From positions 558,001 through 622,000 of the forward strand of contig CAWFNW010000001.1 of assembly GCA_963817405.1 (NCBI GenBank): a stretch of DNA of 64,000 nucleotides, written 5' to 3'. The position numbers and the translations under genes were made by a program. Origin of the DNA: CAWFNW01 sp963817405. GTDB taxonomy: Bacteria > Actinomycetota > Coriobacteriia > Anaerosomatales > Anaerosomataceae. This document shows positions 27,682-38,540 of this stretch, one piece after another (the first letter of the stretch is position 1; every line of letters starts with the position of its first letter). The notes beneath the pieces are model-generated. The model did no database searches. It was not told the origin of the DNA and saw nothing but the letters and a program-made list of their open reading frames with translations.

Positions 27682-28461
27682 TCACTTGGATTCGAGTGCC
27701 TTCAAGCCAGCCAATGCACTCTCGTCGTTCGGCAGATACTTGAGCGCTTCGTTGAAGTCTGCGGTCGCGGACGTCTCCGCGCCCATCTCCACATACACCC
27801 ACCCACGCATGACAAGGATGTCGGCCGCGGTCGGCTCGTAGAACAGCGCGTACTCGTAGGCCTTGGCAGCGTCCTCCCACTTCTCCTGAGCTGATTGTGC
27901 TATTGCCAGCTGAAGAGCTGCGTCTATGGTGCCCCTCGCATCCAGGCTGCCAACTGCAGGCACGAGGTTCTTGCTGGTCAACTCCCGTATCTGCTGCGCG
28001 ATGTAGCGATCGCTTGCCTCGAGGGCCCGCTTGCCGACCGCCTCAGCCTCGGCGAAGCGCTTCTCCTGATTCAGGAGCATCGTTCGCGACCTCAGGATAT
28101 AGATCAGTGCCGGTACCGCGTCGCCCACTGCCTTCTCGCCTTGGTCAAGGACTTCGTACGCCTCGTCCACCTTGCCCAACTTGTTCAGGGTCTCCGCTCG
28201 GATGGCGTATGCTGCCCCGTTGGTGGGATTCGCGCGAATCGCCTCGGCCGTCTGCGCGAGAGCCGCCTCCTCGGCGGTGTCCGGAGCCGAGCCCGAGAAC
28301 GCGCCCGTCAGCACACCGTACACGACGACCGCGACGAGCATGAGCGTCAGAAAGACCGCGCCCCAGACGAGCCACCGGGTGACAGGGTCGCTCTTCTGTT
28401 CGACGACGCGCCGAGTGACCTCGATTGGACTCGGCTCCCCGACCTGGTTTGGCTCAGACAT
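27682..28461 (-). CDS. Membrane-anchored TPR protein
   Basis: Predicted 259-residue protein. I chose ATG 28461, with AGGGAG 8 bases upstream. One membrane helix lies at residues 30-52 (LVWGAVFLTLMLVAVVVYGVL). It is followed by tetratricopeptide repeats outside the membrane: NPTNGAAYAIRAETLNKLGK, EKWEDAAKAYEYALFYEP and SATADFNEALKYLPNDE. It has no enzymatic motif. It is located between a 12-haem cytochrome (84 bases) and the NHL gene (37 bases) and is probably co-transcribed. A scaffold that holds cytochromes or glycan enzymes is inference. Confidence 0.83.
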   Translation of the reverse strand: MSEPNQVGEPSPIEVTRRVVEQKSDPVTRWLVWGAVFLTLMLVAVVVYGVLTGAFSGSAPDTAEEAALAQTAEAIRANPTNGAAYAIRAETLNKLGKVDEAYEVLDQGEKAVGDAVPALIYILRSRTMLLNQEKRFAEAEAVGKRALEASDRYIAQQIRELTSKNLVPAVGSLDARGTIDAALQLAIAQSAQEKWEDAAKAYEYALFYEPTAADILVMRGWVYVEMGAETSATADFNEALKYLPNDESALAGLKALESK

Positions 28462-28545
28462 GCCTTGACTCCCTCTCGTCGCGCGCGCGACCCCGTTCAA
28501 TCGTGGGATACAGCAGCGCAGATTCCGTGACGCTCGTGTGAACGA

Positions 28546-29823
28546 TCAGTGACAGACGTCGCACCAATTCCCCTTACCATCCCAAGCGGGGTGACAGCTT
28601 CCGCACGTTGCGCTGGTTCCCGTCTGGTGCTCCTTCGGCCATCGCGCCGGATCGTGCGAGAAGGCCCCGTGGCACCTGCTGCTGCACCATTCAAGCGAGT
28701 GGCACTTGACGCACCGTTCCTTGCCGTCAAAAGCGGCTATCCGTCCGTGACCCCCTTCGCGAAACTCGGAAGGGTGAGGCAGCCGGAAGCCATTATGGCA
28801 GTCCACGCACTCCCGGTCAGCGCCGTGGCACCGCGAGCAGTCACGACTCGCTACCTGAACCTTCGGGTAGACGAACGCCGCAGTGCTGGAGTCGACGGTG
28901 CGCGGACGCTCAAGGGGTGAACCGCCGACATGGCACGTCTCGCATGTACTGATCGCTGTCGTGCCGTCATGGCACGCCGTGCACCGCGCCATACCGCCTT
29001 CAAACGAGCGACCTTCCCGATGGCCGACATCGACATGACAGTCGCCGCATGTGCGCCCACCCGCGAGTACCTCCTTGTGCGAAACCCGAAGCGCAGCGGC
29101 GGTCTCAAAGGTATCTTCGGCGACATCCCCGTGGCACCTCAGACAACGCGAGGGATCGACGGGCACCGGGAAACCCGTCGCCTCGCCCGAGCGCAGGTAC
29201 GCCACGGCCATGCGAAGCCGCGCCACGCCGCCGGATACAGGACCGCTCTCGTGGCAGTCGACGCAATCGGCGTGCGGATCTTCAATCGCCGTCACAACGT
29301 GCCGGTCCTCGATGTGACAGCTCTGCCCACAGTAGCCGTTCGAGCCGGTCACGATGTACGTAGCCACGAACGCGCCGAGCACGATCAGACCCCACAGAGC
29401 GGGCACGCCCCAACGCTTCCAGCGTTGGTCTCTGACTCGGGGAGCAGCCGGAACTTCGTCCTCGTCGGACTCGGGGGACGGTGCTGTCGGGACCGCTTGA
29501 GAGACGACCGCCTGACGTGTGACGCGCACCACCCTCCGGCGAACGACCTTGCGCCGAGAGGGCATGAACAGAAGCACGAGAAGCAGTACCACGACGAGGA
29601 GCGCCAGGGTAGCTGCGGCGAGGACGAGTCCGTGACTCCGAATGACCGCCTCGAGGCCGCCCGCGTCGTAGGCCGCCTTCAGGGTGTCGAAGTAGCCGCT
29701 CAGTCCCTGCAGCTGACGATGTTGACGCTCATCGAGGTCTCCACTAGCCAGCTCCGTTCGGGCCGACAGGCGGCTGCGCGCCGCCGGGGTGGACGTGGAA
29801 CGCGTGGCACGACTTGCAGTCAA
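28546..29823 (-). CDS. 12-haem membrane-anchored cytochrome c (module A, second gene)
   Basis: Predicted multihaem cytochrome of up to 425 residues with two membrane helices (about 65-90 and 137-157) and then 12 haem motifs. Ten are CX2CH (CVDCH, CLRCH, CGDCH, CTACH, CETCH, CSRCH, CVDCH, CVKCH, CGSCH, CDVCH). Two are CX3CH (CGQSCH and CSSRCH), a rarer spacing. It is homologous to 34299-35516. The N-terminus is unsettled. The only in-frame start is TTG 29823, 80 bases inside the previous gene, while an ATG near 29715 is out of frame by one base, so a small error may lie there. Probably part of a quinol-to-periplasm electron conduit with the preceding 12-haem protein. Confidence 0.82.
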   Translation of the reverse strand: MTASRATRSTSTPAARSRLSARTELASGDLDERQHRQLQGLSGYFDTLKAAYDAGGLEAVIRSHGLVLAAATLALLVVVLLLVLLFMPSRRKVVRRRVVRVTRQAVVSQAVPTAPSPESDEDEVPAAPRVRDQRWKRWGVPALWGLIVLGAFVATYIVTGSNGYCGQSCHIEDRHVVTAIEDPHADCVDCHESGPVSGGVARLRMAVAYLRSGEATGFPVPVDPSRCLRCHGDVAEDTFETAAALRVSHKEVLAGGRTCGDCHVDVGHREGRSFEGGMARCTACHDGTTAISTCETCHVGGSPLERPRTVDSSTAAFVYPKVQVASRDCSRCHGADRECVDCHNGFRLPHPSEFREGGHGRIAAFDGKERCVKCHSLEWCSSRCHGAFSHDPARWPKEHQTGTSATCGSCHPAWDGKGNWCDVCH

Positions 29824-30740
29824 CTAGGGGGTGACAGGGTGTGCACGCCGGGTCTTCCGGAGAGGTGGCGACGCTCGAGTGCTTCTGAAGGAAGCCTTCG
29901 GGATGCGGCATGCTGGTCACATGACATCCTTCGCAGAACGAGGCAGTCTTGTGACAGGTGAGACACAGGTCCTCGCCGGACTCCAGCGCGTAGGTGCCGT
30001 GGGTCGCGCCGAAGTCTGCGGGATGCGGCACGCCGGCTCCGTGACAGCGCGCGCAGTCGTCGGGAGTATGGCACGCCGCGCACGTCCGCTGGTCCCCGAG
30101 CCCGTGCGCGTCCTCCAAGTCAGCGACGGTGGGTCGTGCTCGACACGGAATCGCGTATGCGCTCGGGGGTCATTTCGCCTTCGTGGCAGGTCGTGCACGC
30201 CGTGGACGCGCCGTTCTCAAGGTGGCATCCAGTGCACTCCGCCATGACCGGCGCGCGAACAAAGCGTGTCGACGTGCCGTGGCTTGACGCCGAGTGACAC
30301 CTGTCGCAGGAGGTCTCCGCTGCGCACGCTTGGTGGTTGATGCGCAGACCATCCTTGGTCGCCACGTCACCCGAGAGAACGTCGTCGTGGCACGCGATGC
30401 ATGTCGAACTGCCCATCGTCCTCCCGGGGCCGTCGAGGTCGACGCCGCCGATCGAGGACGGGACCATGCGCACGATGACGTCGAAGCGCGCCGCGAACTG
30501 CTGGGGCGAGGCGGCATGGCATGTCGAACACGCCTCACCGGCGTGCGCCGACGCGGCCAGGGCCGCGGACTGGGCCTCGTGACACGAAGAGCATCCAACC
30601 GAGGAGTTGGCGGCGACACCGATGACGATCGCGATGACGGCAACAAGCGCGGCCACGGCGGCGACAACCGCCCTCGTGCGGCGGCGCACGCGCTGCGGCG
30701 GTGGCTGAGCGTCAGAACCCGTCAGAGGCTCGCTCATCAC
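29744..30740 (-). pseudogene. 12-haem membrane-anchored cytochrome c (module A, first gene), one frameshift
   Basis: Reads as two pieces, 30120-30740 and 29744-30118, each with six CX2CH motifs. Deleting one base near 30122 (in TGACTTGG) joins them into a protein of about 331 residues. The junction then aligns without gaps to the intact homologue at 35516-36472 (THRRYLEDAHGLGD against THGAQWRTTHGMGD). One N-terminal helix (AVVAAVAALVAVIAIVIGVA) anchors it. The 12 motifs are CSSCH, CSTCH, CIACH, CDRCH, CTGCH, CTTCH, CAACH, CARCH, CLTCH, CEGCH, CTPCH and CKSCH. The second piece alone has no signal sequence, so the fused form is the likely functional one. Confidence 0.82.
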
Positions 30741-30885
30741 GTGAGTCTCGGCATCGTCAACAGGGACGTCTCTCCAAAGGCCATAGTGACAGTAGGGTAC
30801 TGCAATTCCAGTTCCACGTGGGGTTCGGTCGAATCCGCGTTCGCCGCGGGACCGGGAGTCGCATCTACGCGACCCGAGCGAGCGA

Positions 30886-30915
30886 CCCCCGCCCCCGGTT
30901 GCCCGGGAGCGGGGG
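30886..30915 (-). terminator. Strong hairpin after the 6-haem cytochrome gene
   Basis: CCCCCGCCCCCGG at 30886-30898 pairs with CCGGGAGCGGGGG at 30903-30915 around a 4-base loop. On the minus strand this is a 13-bp stem with one G-U pair and a GCAA tetraloop. It begins about 50 bases after the stop of the cytochrome ending at 30965. There is no clear T-run after it. Confidence 0.6.
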
Positions 30916-30964
30916 CTCCACTCACGAAATCAGATGCTCTGCACTCCAAGCCGTAATGCGTGGC

Positions 30965-32266
30965 CTAGAAGCTGGTACCGATCGCGCTGTGGCACTTGAG
31001 GCAGTAGCCATCGTTCATGACCGCGGGACGTCCCAGGTGGCCGAGAGTCGCCATCCACTTGGGCTGGTTGTAGTATCCCGCACGACCCAGGTCAACATCG
31101 GCCTTGGTCGCAGGCGTCTGGAAGGCACCCTGGTCCAGGGCCCCCATGAACTTGTAGTAGCCAGGCGTGTAGTGCGGGAACGACTGAACGATGTACGCGC
31201 CGTCCATGACAGTCGACCGCGGAGCAGTGTGGCAGCTCACGCAGTTGTAGCTGTCGAAGTTGGCGACGGAACCGTCGGTGGCAAGTCCACCGGCGCCGGG
31301 GCTCGTGAACAGGACATCCGCGTTCTTCATGGGGTGGTTGTGATACTTCATGACGAACGTGTTACCCCACGCGCCGGCGCCAAGAGCGGCGCTCGGGACC
31401 TGGGTAGCGGTGTTGTACACGAACAGGGACCCGTTCGGCTTGGACCATGCGCCACTCTGGAAGAGCGCGACGCTGTCCAGGTCGTCGTTGATCATGGTGT
31501 TGTTGTCGGGCGAGTAGTTGTAGTGGCAGGTTGAGCAGTTCGCCGTGATCGAGGCGTCGCGCAGGTTCACGCCGTCGGCAAGCGCTGAGGGCTTGAGCAC
31601 GCCGGCGATCATGTCGGCCTTCGTCGCCCACAGTGGGCCGCCGAAGATCTCGTCCTGGACGCGGAGGTTGAAGCCGCTGCTCGCCTTGACGCCGTCGTAC
31701 TTCAGGTTCTTGCTGCCCGGCAGCGTGGAAGCACCGTGGGTCGAGTGGCACGAGGGGCAGCCGGTGGTGTGGCCGTAGAACTCGTTCCAGCTGTAGGCGG
31801 TGTCGGCACTGCTGACCCACGCCTTCGTGGCGTCGCCACCATACATCAGCTTCTGGCCGCTCGTGACGTGGCAGAAGTCACATGCGCCAGCGGCGGTCGA
31901 CCTCAGCAGCAGCTGAGTGTCGGCGTTCGCCGTCTCGTACGGATTCAGCTGGTAGCGCGACGAGGTCGTCGGGCTGGTACCAGCAGTCGCGGTCCCGTAG
32001 ACCGGCGCGCGGTGCACAGAGTGGCACACGCCGCACTTTGCGGTCGTCTGCGCGTACCCACTGTGAACCTCAGTGCCGTTGTCGATCGTGAACTCGACGT
32101 TGAACTCGTGCTCCGGGAACACGTTCATGAACGCGGGGCTGCTCGTGACGCCGGCCCCTGGCTGGAAGTTGAAGTAGAACTGCGGTGAGTGGTCCGCCAT
32201 CGCCGTGCCGGCGAACGCAAAGACCATCGCGCATGCGAGCGCGACAATGATGATGCTCTTCTTCAT
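30965..32266 (-). CDS. Secreted 6-haem c-type cytochrome
   Basis: Predicted 433-residue exported cytochrome, with a signal peptide beginning MKKSIIIVALACAMVFAF and ending GTAMADHS. ATG 32266 has AAGGAG 6 bases upstream. A GTG at 32302 in the same frame, with AAAGGAGGT in front, would add 12 residues. The six motifs are CGVCH, CDFCH, CPSCH, CSTCH, CVSCH and CLKCH, widely spaced in a Ser/Thr/Asn/Gly-rich protein. TTAKCGVCHSVHRAP is shared with the hexahaem proteins at 38610 and 40466. Size, haem number and secretion resemble the OmcS class of extracellular filament cytochromes, but no sequence homology to OmcS is claimed. Confidence 0.88.
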   Translation of the reverse strand: MKKSIIIVALACAMVFAFAGTAMADHSPQFYFNFQPGAGVTSSPAFMNVFPEHEFNVEFTIDNGTEVHSGYAQTTAKCGVCHSVHRAPVYGTATAGTSPTTSSRYQLNPYETANADTQLLLRSTAAGACDFCHVTSGQKLMYGGDATKAWVSSADTAYSWNEFYGHTTGCPSCHSTHGASTLPGSKNLKYDGVKASSGFNLRVQDEIFGGPLWATKADMIAGVLKPSALADGVNLRDASITANCSTCHYNYSPDNNTMINDDLDSVALFQSGAWSKPNGSLFVYNTATQVPSAALGAGAWGNTFVMKYHNHPMKNADVLFTSPGAGGLATDGSVANFDSYNCVSCHTAPRSTVMDGAYIVQSFPHYTPGYYKFMGALDQGAFQTPATKADVDLGRAGYYNQPKWMATLGHLGRPAVMNDGYCLKCHSAIGTSF

Positions 32267-32302
32267 TCTTGTCTCCTTGTTGGAAGTAGTGTTCTTAGTC
32301 AC

Positions 32303-32976
32303 TTTATACGCACCTCCTTTCCGTGACTGATTTCCTCCTAAAAGGCGTCGAACACGCCGACGTCCTTATGGATTCATCCTACTCAGCTAGCGTTCGTGCG
32401 CCCCGCGCGGACATGCGGAGTCGGGCACACCGGTGCCATTGAGGAGTGCAACAGGATCAGCGAGGGAGGAGGTGCCGAACCGACGAACCCATGACTCGGG
32501 CCTGGCCGAAGCGAGCGTCCCCATGTCTCTCACCTTCCCTCGGTCCGTTCGGCACGGAGTCTGTTGTGGGCCACAAGAAACGGCCCCAGCAACTCATCCA
32601 GTGCCACCCGCGGAAGGTCGGTTCGCCCCTGTCCCCGACCCACTCTTCAGAAACCACACCGAAGAGGTCCCCCACTGCTACTCGCAACCTCAGGTCGAGG
32701 CGCGCGCTTCTTGAATCGTATGATGAAGCTACGTGAAAGGCAACAGTTCTGAGCCGATTTCGTGACGAAAGTCACAAGAACCAGCGACAAGAGCCTGGAA
32801 GCCGCCGAAGTGCCCCTCGTGCACAACCCGATCGCGGGTTTGCGGTGTGTCCCGGATCACAATCCGCCGATCGCCTTGGAACATCGCACAGTGGGCTCAA
32901 CTCGCGTCCTCGCTGCGCGACGATGTGGCGGCGGCCGGCGACGCAAGGTCGCCGACTGACCCAGCGTTTGGCTGGG
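32303..32976. other. Non-coding interval between leuC and the 6-haem cytochrome gene
   Basis: About 670 bases without a convincing gene. Short open frames here have no recognisable domains and poor start sites. The part next to the cytochrome, read on the minus strand, holds two very strong Shine-Dalgarno sequences: TAGGAGG at about 32334-32340 and AAAGGAGGT at about 32312-32320. I looked for a cyclic-di-GMP or other riboswitch core and a clear sigma-70 promoter and did not find one. A long 5' leader is possible. Confidence 0.5.
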
Positions 32977-34245
<1,269 letters not shown>

Positions 34246-34298
34246 TGTTGCACTCCTTCGCGCACGACTCGTCGTGCGTGCATTCTACGGCATGCAGG

Positions 34299-35516
34299 CT
34301 ACCGCGGGCTCGCTGCTATGGCCGCCGGCGTGTGACACAGATCCTTGCAGAAGTCGCGGGTCGCCGCGTAGGCGAATTGCCGGTGACAAGTGTCGCAGGC
34401 CTTCACTTCCGCCGTTTGGTGTCCGCTCACCAACGTGTTCGCACCCGTCCCGTGTGCATGACCAAGAAGCTCCTCGTGGCAGTTCTGGCATGGGTGCCTT
34501 GAAGCGGTGTGGCAGCGACCGCAGGTTCTTCCGCCGTTGAACCAGAAGTCCACGGCGCCCGCGCGAGCGTGCGCGTATACCTTGAACTCGGTCGAATGCG
34601 GCAGCCGCATGCCATGGCACCAGTCGCAGTCCCGCTTCTCGTCATGGCAGCCGCCGCACGATACATCGGGTATTTGCACGTCCGTGAAGGACGCCGTACG
34701 CGCCCGAGCGGCTGATGCGGCTCTCTCGTCGTGGCACGTGGCGCATTCTGTTGAGGCTTGCTTCGAGTTGTGACAGCGCAAGCACGGCGCCATGCCGGCA
34801 TTATGGTCGCTGACCACGCCGGCGCGCAGCGTGTGGCAATCGACACACGTGGCGGACGCGTCCAGCGGCTCCTTGTGCGACATCCTGAGCCCGCGTTTCT
34901 CGTTGGCCGCCACTCCCGCGAGCGCTGCATCGTGACATGAAGAGCAGGCTGCGACCGTGACACGACCGTACTCGTCCTGAAGAGGGAAACGAGACTGCGT
35001 ATCAGCGAAGTGAATCAGGCGCGCTGGGACATCCGCGAGATAGCGACCCAGAGTTCCCCCGCGCTCGTGACATGAGACGCATGTCACGTTCGTGTGTGGA
35101 TCGGTCTCCGTCAGGGCCTTTACATGCTCGGACGCCGGCCAGTGACAGCTCTTGCACAGGTCCGGGTCGGACGTCGCGTAGCCCGTCAGGGCCCACGCCG
35201 CGATGAGAACCAATGCGACGCCCGCCCCGACAGCGAGACGTGCGTTCGTACCCATCGGCGTCCTCGCCGGCTTCGCGCGCCGAGGCGTTGACACGCGATC
35301 GCCTGCGACCGACTCGCGCCGTCCTTCCGGTCTGGAGACCCCGCCCTCGTCGGGAGATCTTGTGACGAACAAGATCGCGACGACGAGAACCAGAAGGAGA
35401 AGAACCACAATCGCGCCGTACAAGAGGAAGGCGGCCTTCACGTTGAACGCGGGGTTGAGCAGGACGTAGTACAGGAACGACGGCAGCTCTGACAGTCGGT
35501 CGGGAACAGCCTGCAT
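34299..35516 (-). CDS. 12-haem membrane-anchored cytochrome c (module B, second gene)
   Basis: Predicted 405-residue cytochrome. ATG 35516 overlaps the upstream stop (TGATG) and has GGAGGT before it. Two membrane helices are at about 28-52 (AFLLYGAIVVLLLLVLVVAI) and 92-112 (LAVGAGVALVLIAAWALTG). The 12 haem motifs are CKSCH, CVSCH, CSSCH, CVDCH, CLRCH, CATCH, CGGCH, CDWCH, CGRCH, CQNCH, CDTCH and a CX3CH (CKDLCH) at the end. It has the same layout as 28546-29823, so the two are paralogues. Translational coupling to the preceding 12-haem gene suggests a stable complex in the cytoplasmic membrane that passes electrons outward. Confidence 0.88.
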   Translation of the reverse strand: MQAVPDRLSELPSFLYYVLLNPAFNVKAAFLLYGAIVVLLLLVLVVAILFVTRSPDEGGVSRPEGRRESVAGDRVSTPRRAKPARTPMGTNARLAVGAGVALVLIAAWALTGYATSDPDLCKSCHWPASEHVKALTETDPHTNVTCVSCHERGGTLGRYLADVPARLIHFADTQSRFPLQDEYGRVTVAACSSCHDAALAGVAANEKRGLRMSHKEPLDASATCVDCHTLRAGVVSDHNAGMAPCLRCHNSKQASTECATCHDERAASAARARTASFTDVQIPDVSCGGCHDEKRDCDWCHGMRLPHSTEFKVYAHARAGAVDFWFNGGRTCGRCHTASRHPCQNCHEELLGHAHGTGANTLVSGHQTAEVKACDTCHRQFAYAATRDFCKDLCHTPAAIAASPR

Positions 35517-36472
35517 CAGCGTCCACCTCCCTCCGCCGGCACGTCGCCGATGGCTCCGCCTGGATGGATGTGCTTCACGTGGCAGGTCGTGCAGTCTGAG
35601 TCCGCATGGCAGCGCTCGCACGCGGCCGGCTCCACAGCAGCGGTCTTGGCGTGGTCGCGAGTGAACTGCTTGCTGTGCGGCATGGGAGTGCCATGGCAGT
35701 CGTCGCAGAAGGACGCCGAATGGCAGGTTGCGCACTTCGCGTCCGCCCGCGTCGAGTTCGCTGCGTGGGTCAGGACGAAGTCGGCGCCGTGGGGCACCCC
35801 GGGACCATGGCATCCCGCGCAGTCATCCTGCTGGTGACACACCGTGCAGGTCGCGGCGTCGCCCATCCCGTGTGTGGTGCGCCACTGCGCGCCGTGGGTC
35901 ACGGCGAACGTCCCCGACTCGATTCGAGTCGCCGGGCTACGTTCCTCATGGCACAGCCCACATGCGGTCTGCTTGTTAGCGATGTGGCACCCGAAGCAAC
36001 GCTCCATATCGTACGTGCGCACCCACGGTGTCGCATCCCCGTGTGCCGTCGCCGAGTGGCAGTCCGAGCACACCACGCCGACCGCGCAAGACTCGTGGGG
36101 AATCCGGATTCCGTTGGCCGTCACCATGGTGGTGAGCACGTCTTCGTGACACGCAAGGCAGCGCGAATCGGGGACCGCGGCGGCGTCTCGCTCGGCCCCG
36201 ACCGAGACTCGGATGAACATGTGGAGCGGCTGACGAAGCGAGAACGCCACCCGGTCGATCGGGCCGGCCGGCATGTGACACGATCGGCAGTCGACCGTTG
36301 CGTGCACGCCGGCGGCCGTCGCGGCGCGAAAGCTGTCCTGGTCGTGACACGAAGTGCAGCGTGGCAGACCGGCTGCGTTGAAAGCGCCGAGGACTAGAAC
36401 GGCTGCGACGACCAGGATCGCTATGGACCAGATGGTCTTCCGGCGCAAGTCCGGAGCGTCAGGGCTTTGCAC
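35516..36472 (-). CDS. 12-haem membrane-anchored cytochrome c (module B, first gene)
   Basis: Predicted 318-residue cytochrome starting at GTG 36472. One N-terminal helix (IWSIAILVVAAVLVLGAF, residues 14-31) anchors a domain with 12 CX2CH motifs: CTSCH, CRSCH, CLACH, CSDCH, CFGCH, CGLCH, CTVCH, CAGCH, CATCH, CDDCH, CERCH and CTTCH. It is the intact counterpart of the frameshifted gene at 29744. The single helix plus haem-rich domain is reminiscent of NapC/NrfH-type quinol-oxidising cytochromes in general layout only. It is divergent from the Wzy-like gene at 36696. Confidence 0.88.
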   Translation of the reverse strand: MQSPDAPDLRRKTIWSIAILVVAAVLVLGAFNAAGLPRCTSCHDQDSFRAATAAGVHATVDCRSCHMPAGPIDRVAFSLRQPLHMFIRVSVGAERDAAAVPDSRCLACHEDVLTTMVTANGIRIPHESCAVGVVCSDCHSATAHGDATPWVRTYDMERCFGCHIANKQTACGLCHEERSPATRIESGTFAVTHGAQWRTTHGMGDAATCTVCHQQDDCAGCHGPGVPHGADFVLTHAANSTRADAKCATCHSASFCDDCHGTPMPHSKQFTRDHAKTAAVEPAACERCHADSDCTTCHVKHIHPGGAIGDVPAEGGGR

Positions 36473-36695
36473 AGGCGTGTGGCCTCGCGACGGGGGTCAG
36501 TGAATCCGGTCACATGATGCGTCTTCAGCATATCACAGCGATTCCGAACGACGGCCCCTCCATGGGGTTGCGGCGGTGCAGGATCCGTCCGGTACGCCGC
36601 GCCTCGTGCGCCCTACTCACCACCTGCGCTATGCTGTACTGCGCATCTCACGGGCCCAGAATGATCGTTACCAGGAGAGACTGAATGGAGCCCTC

Positions 36696-38516
36696 GTGGC
36701 ACCTGCGGCACGCACCACGCCCTTGACTGCGCATAGCTGGCTCGAGGTTTGGGCGTGGCGTGTGTTGCTCGCGCTGGTCGCTCTGCTGCCACTGACGACC
36801 TCGATCATTCCCGGCGCGAGCGTGGGCACGTTCGGCGTCACCGCCGATGTCTACCACGTCCCGAAACTCCTCTTGCTCGCTGTGCTGCTGTTTGTCGCCA
36901 CAGCCTTCTGGACTGCGCGCCTCGCTCTGACGGGGCCCTCGATCCGATGGGGTGTGCCGTTCACGTTTCTCGCCGCCTTCGCCGCACTCATCGCCGTTTC
37001 AACCGCAGCCGCGCCAGAGCCCATGAGTTCGCTCTTCGGCGTGAGCGGCCTCTCGACGGGAGCGATCACATGGCTCTCGTGCATGTGGATGTGTGTGCTG
37101 GTGGCCCAGCATCTGAAAGGAGTCGCTGCGCTCCGTGAGCTCACCTGGGCTCTTATCGCCGGGTGCACAGGCGTGTCAGCGATCGCTCTACTCGGAGCGC
37201 TAGGGGCGGACCCTCTGGCCACGCCGCATCCCGAGCAGTACGGCTGGATGATAAGGCAGGGCGTCGCCACAGTCGGGAATCCGGACTTCACGGCGCTGCT
37301 GCTGATTGTACCGCTCCTCGCGGCGATCGCACTTGCGCTCTCTGAGCGCCGACCGACGCTCCGCCGAGTCGCGATTGGCTGCGCCGCCCTACTGGGGCTG
37401 GCCTGCTTCGCCACCCTCACCCGCGCTGCGTGGATCGGAGCAGGTGCGGGTGTGCTGGTCTTCGCGGCGCTCGCCGCGAAGGGGCGGCGCGACTTCCTGC
37501 GAACGGTCCGGATAGCAGCCGTAGCGACGTTGCTGGTGGTTGCCGTTGGGACAGCTGTCGCAGGTGCGGGTATGGTAGCCGGGCGGTTCGCGAGCATCAC
37601 CAAGGGCGTCGACGCGTTCTCGTCAGGAAGGATCACCATGTGGCGCGACACATCCGACGTCGTGACACGATTCCCCTGGTTCGGCACCGGCGCCGACCAT
37701 CTGGGTCTCGGTAGCTTCGCTGCAGCTGCCTCGTTGCGCGGTGACGGAACGCAGCGGGCCGTCCTCCAAGACCCGCATAACCTGCCACTGCTGCTCGCAG
37801 GGATCTTCGGGATTCCCGCCCTCTTGGCCTTCCTCGCTTTCGTGTATGCAGCGATTCACGGTGCGCGCAGCGTGCTACGTCCCGGCAGTCCGGGTGACGG
37901 TCTCGTGCTATACCGCGGGTGGGTCGCCGGATTCGCAGGCCTCCTGACCGCATCCCTCCTGTCGGTGTGGACGATCACGGCGATCTTCATCCTATTCCTG
38001 ACGATCGGTGTGGTTGTGGCTCCCTCGCTCCGTGCGAGGGACTCCCGCGGACTCTCGGGCGCTCTCTCCGCCGGAGGGGTGATCCTGGTCGCCGTATCAC
38101 TCTGGGGTAGCGGTGTCAGCTTTGCGGCAAGTCGAGAAGTGGCACTCTCACAGGTTGCCGACCCGCAGATCCACCTCGAACAGGCAATGCGACTCGTTCC
38201 GTGGGACTCCCGCACGAGAGCTGACTACTTCTGGCGCTGGATTCAGGGTTCGATGGGGGTCCTCACCAGTGTGGACGCCGCCATCTCTCACTCGACGACG
38301 GACGAGATCGACGCCGAGATCAGACTGGACATCCAGCGCTTCCCGAGAGAGCTCATGTTCTACCGCCTGAGAATGGACCTCTACACCGCGTCGAAGGGTT
38401 ACCCAGGGTTTCGCCGCGACAAGCTCCTCGCGGCGATCGACGACGGCCTTTCGGCTTTCCCGAACGACCCCGAATTCCTCCAGCGCCGTAAGGCCGTGAT
38501 TGAGGAAGCGCGGTAG
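36696..38516 (+). CDS. O-antigen ligase/polymerase-like membrane protein (Wzy_C superfamily)
   Basis: Predicted 606-residue membrane protein. GTG 36696 is preferred because GGAG lies 5 bases upstream and the protein then begins shortly before the first helix. An open frame back to 36576 adds 40 unlikely residues. About 12 helices include the conserved VATVGNPDFTALLLIV, LTRAAWIGAGAG and, in the large loop, WFGTGADHLGLGSF and LQDPHNLPLLLAGIFGIPA, where His of DPHN matches the essential family residue. The C-terminal 120 residues are soluble and weakly TPR-like. It is homologous in layout to 24205-26265, and both sit beside cytochrome pairs, which suggests a linked job such as glycosylating them. 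Confidence 0.8.
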   Translation: MAPAARTTPLTAHSWLEVWAWRVLLALVALLPLTTSIIPGASVGTFGVTADVYHVPKLLLLAVLLFVATAFWTARLALTGPSIRWGVPFTFLAAFAALIAVSTAAAPEPMSSLFGVSGLSTGAITWLSCMWMCVLVAQHLKGVAALRELTWALIAGCTGVSAIALLGALGADPLATPHPEQYGWMIRQGVATVGNPDFTALLLIVPLLAAIALALSERRPTLRRVAIGCAALLGLACFATLTRAAWIGAGAGVLVFAALAAKGRRDFLRTVRIAAVATLLVVAVGTAVAGAGMVAGRFASITKGVDAFSSGRITMWRDTSDVVTRFPWFGTGADHLGLGSFAAAASLRGDGTQRAVLQDPHNLPLLLAGIFGIPALLAFLAFVYAAIHGARSVLRPGSPGDGLVLYRGWVAGFAGLLTASLLSVWTITAIFILFLTIGVVVAPSLRARDSRGLSGALSAGGVILVAVSLWGSGVSFAASREVALSQVADPQIHLEQAMRLVPWDSRTRADYFWRWIQGSMGVLTSVDAAISHSTTDEIDAEIRLDIQRFPRELMFYRLRMDLYTASKGYPGFRRDKLLAAIDDGLSAFPNDPEFLQRRKAVIEEAR

Positions 38517-38540
38517 CGCGTTCCAGAGCCCGACGCACGA

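Noticed and set aside
32303..32480. Cyclic-di-GMP riboswitch upstream of the 6-haem cytochrome
   Set aside because: Such switches are frequent before Geobacter-type cytochrome genes, but the conserved GEMM core could not be found here on the minus strand.
32433..32752. Several short open frames in the gap before leuC
   Set aside because: They overlap each other on both strands, have no recognisable motif or ribosome site, and their composition looks non-coding.
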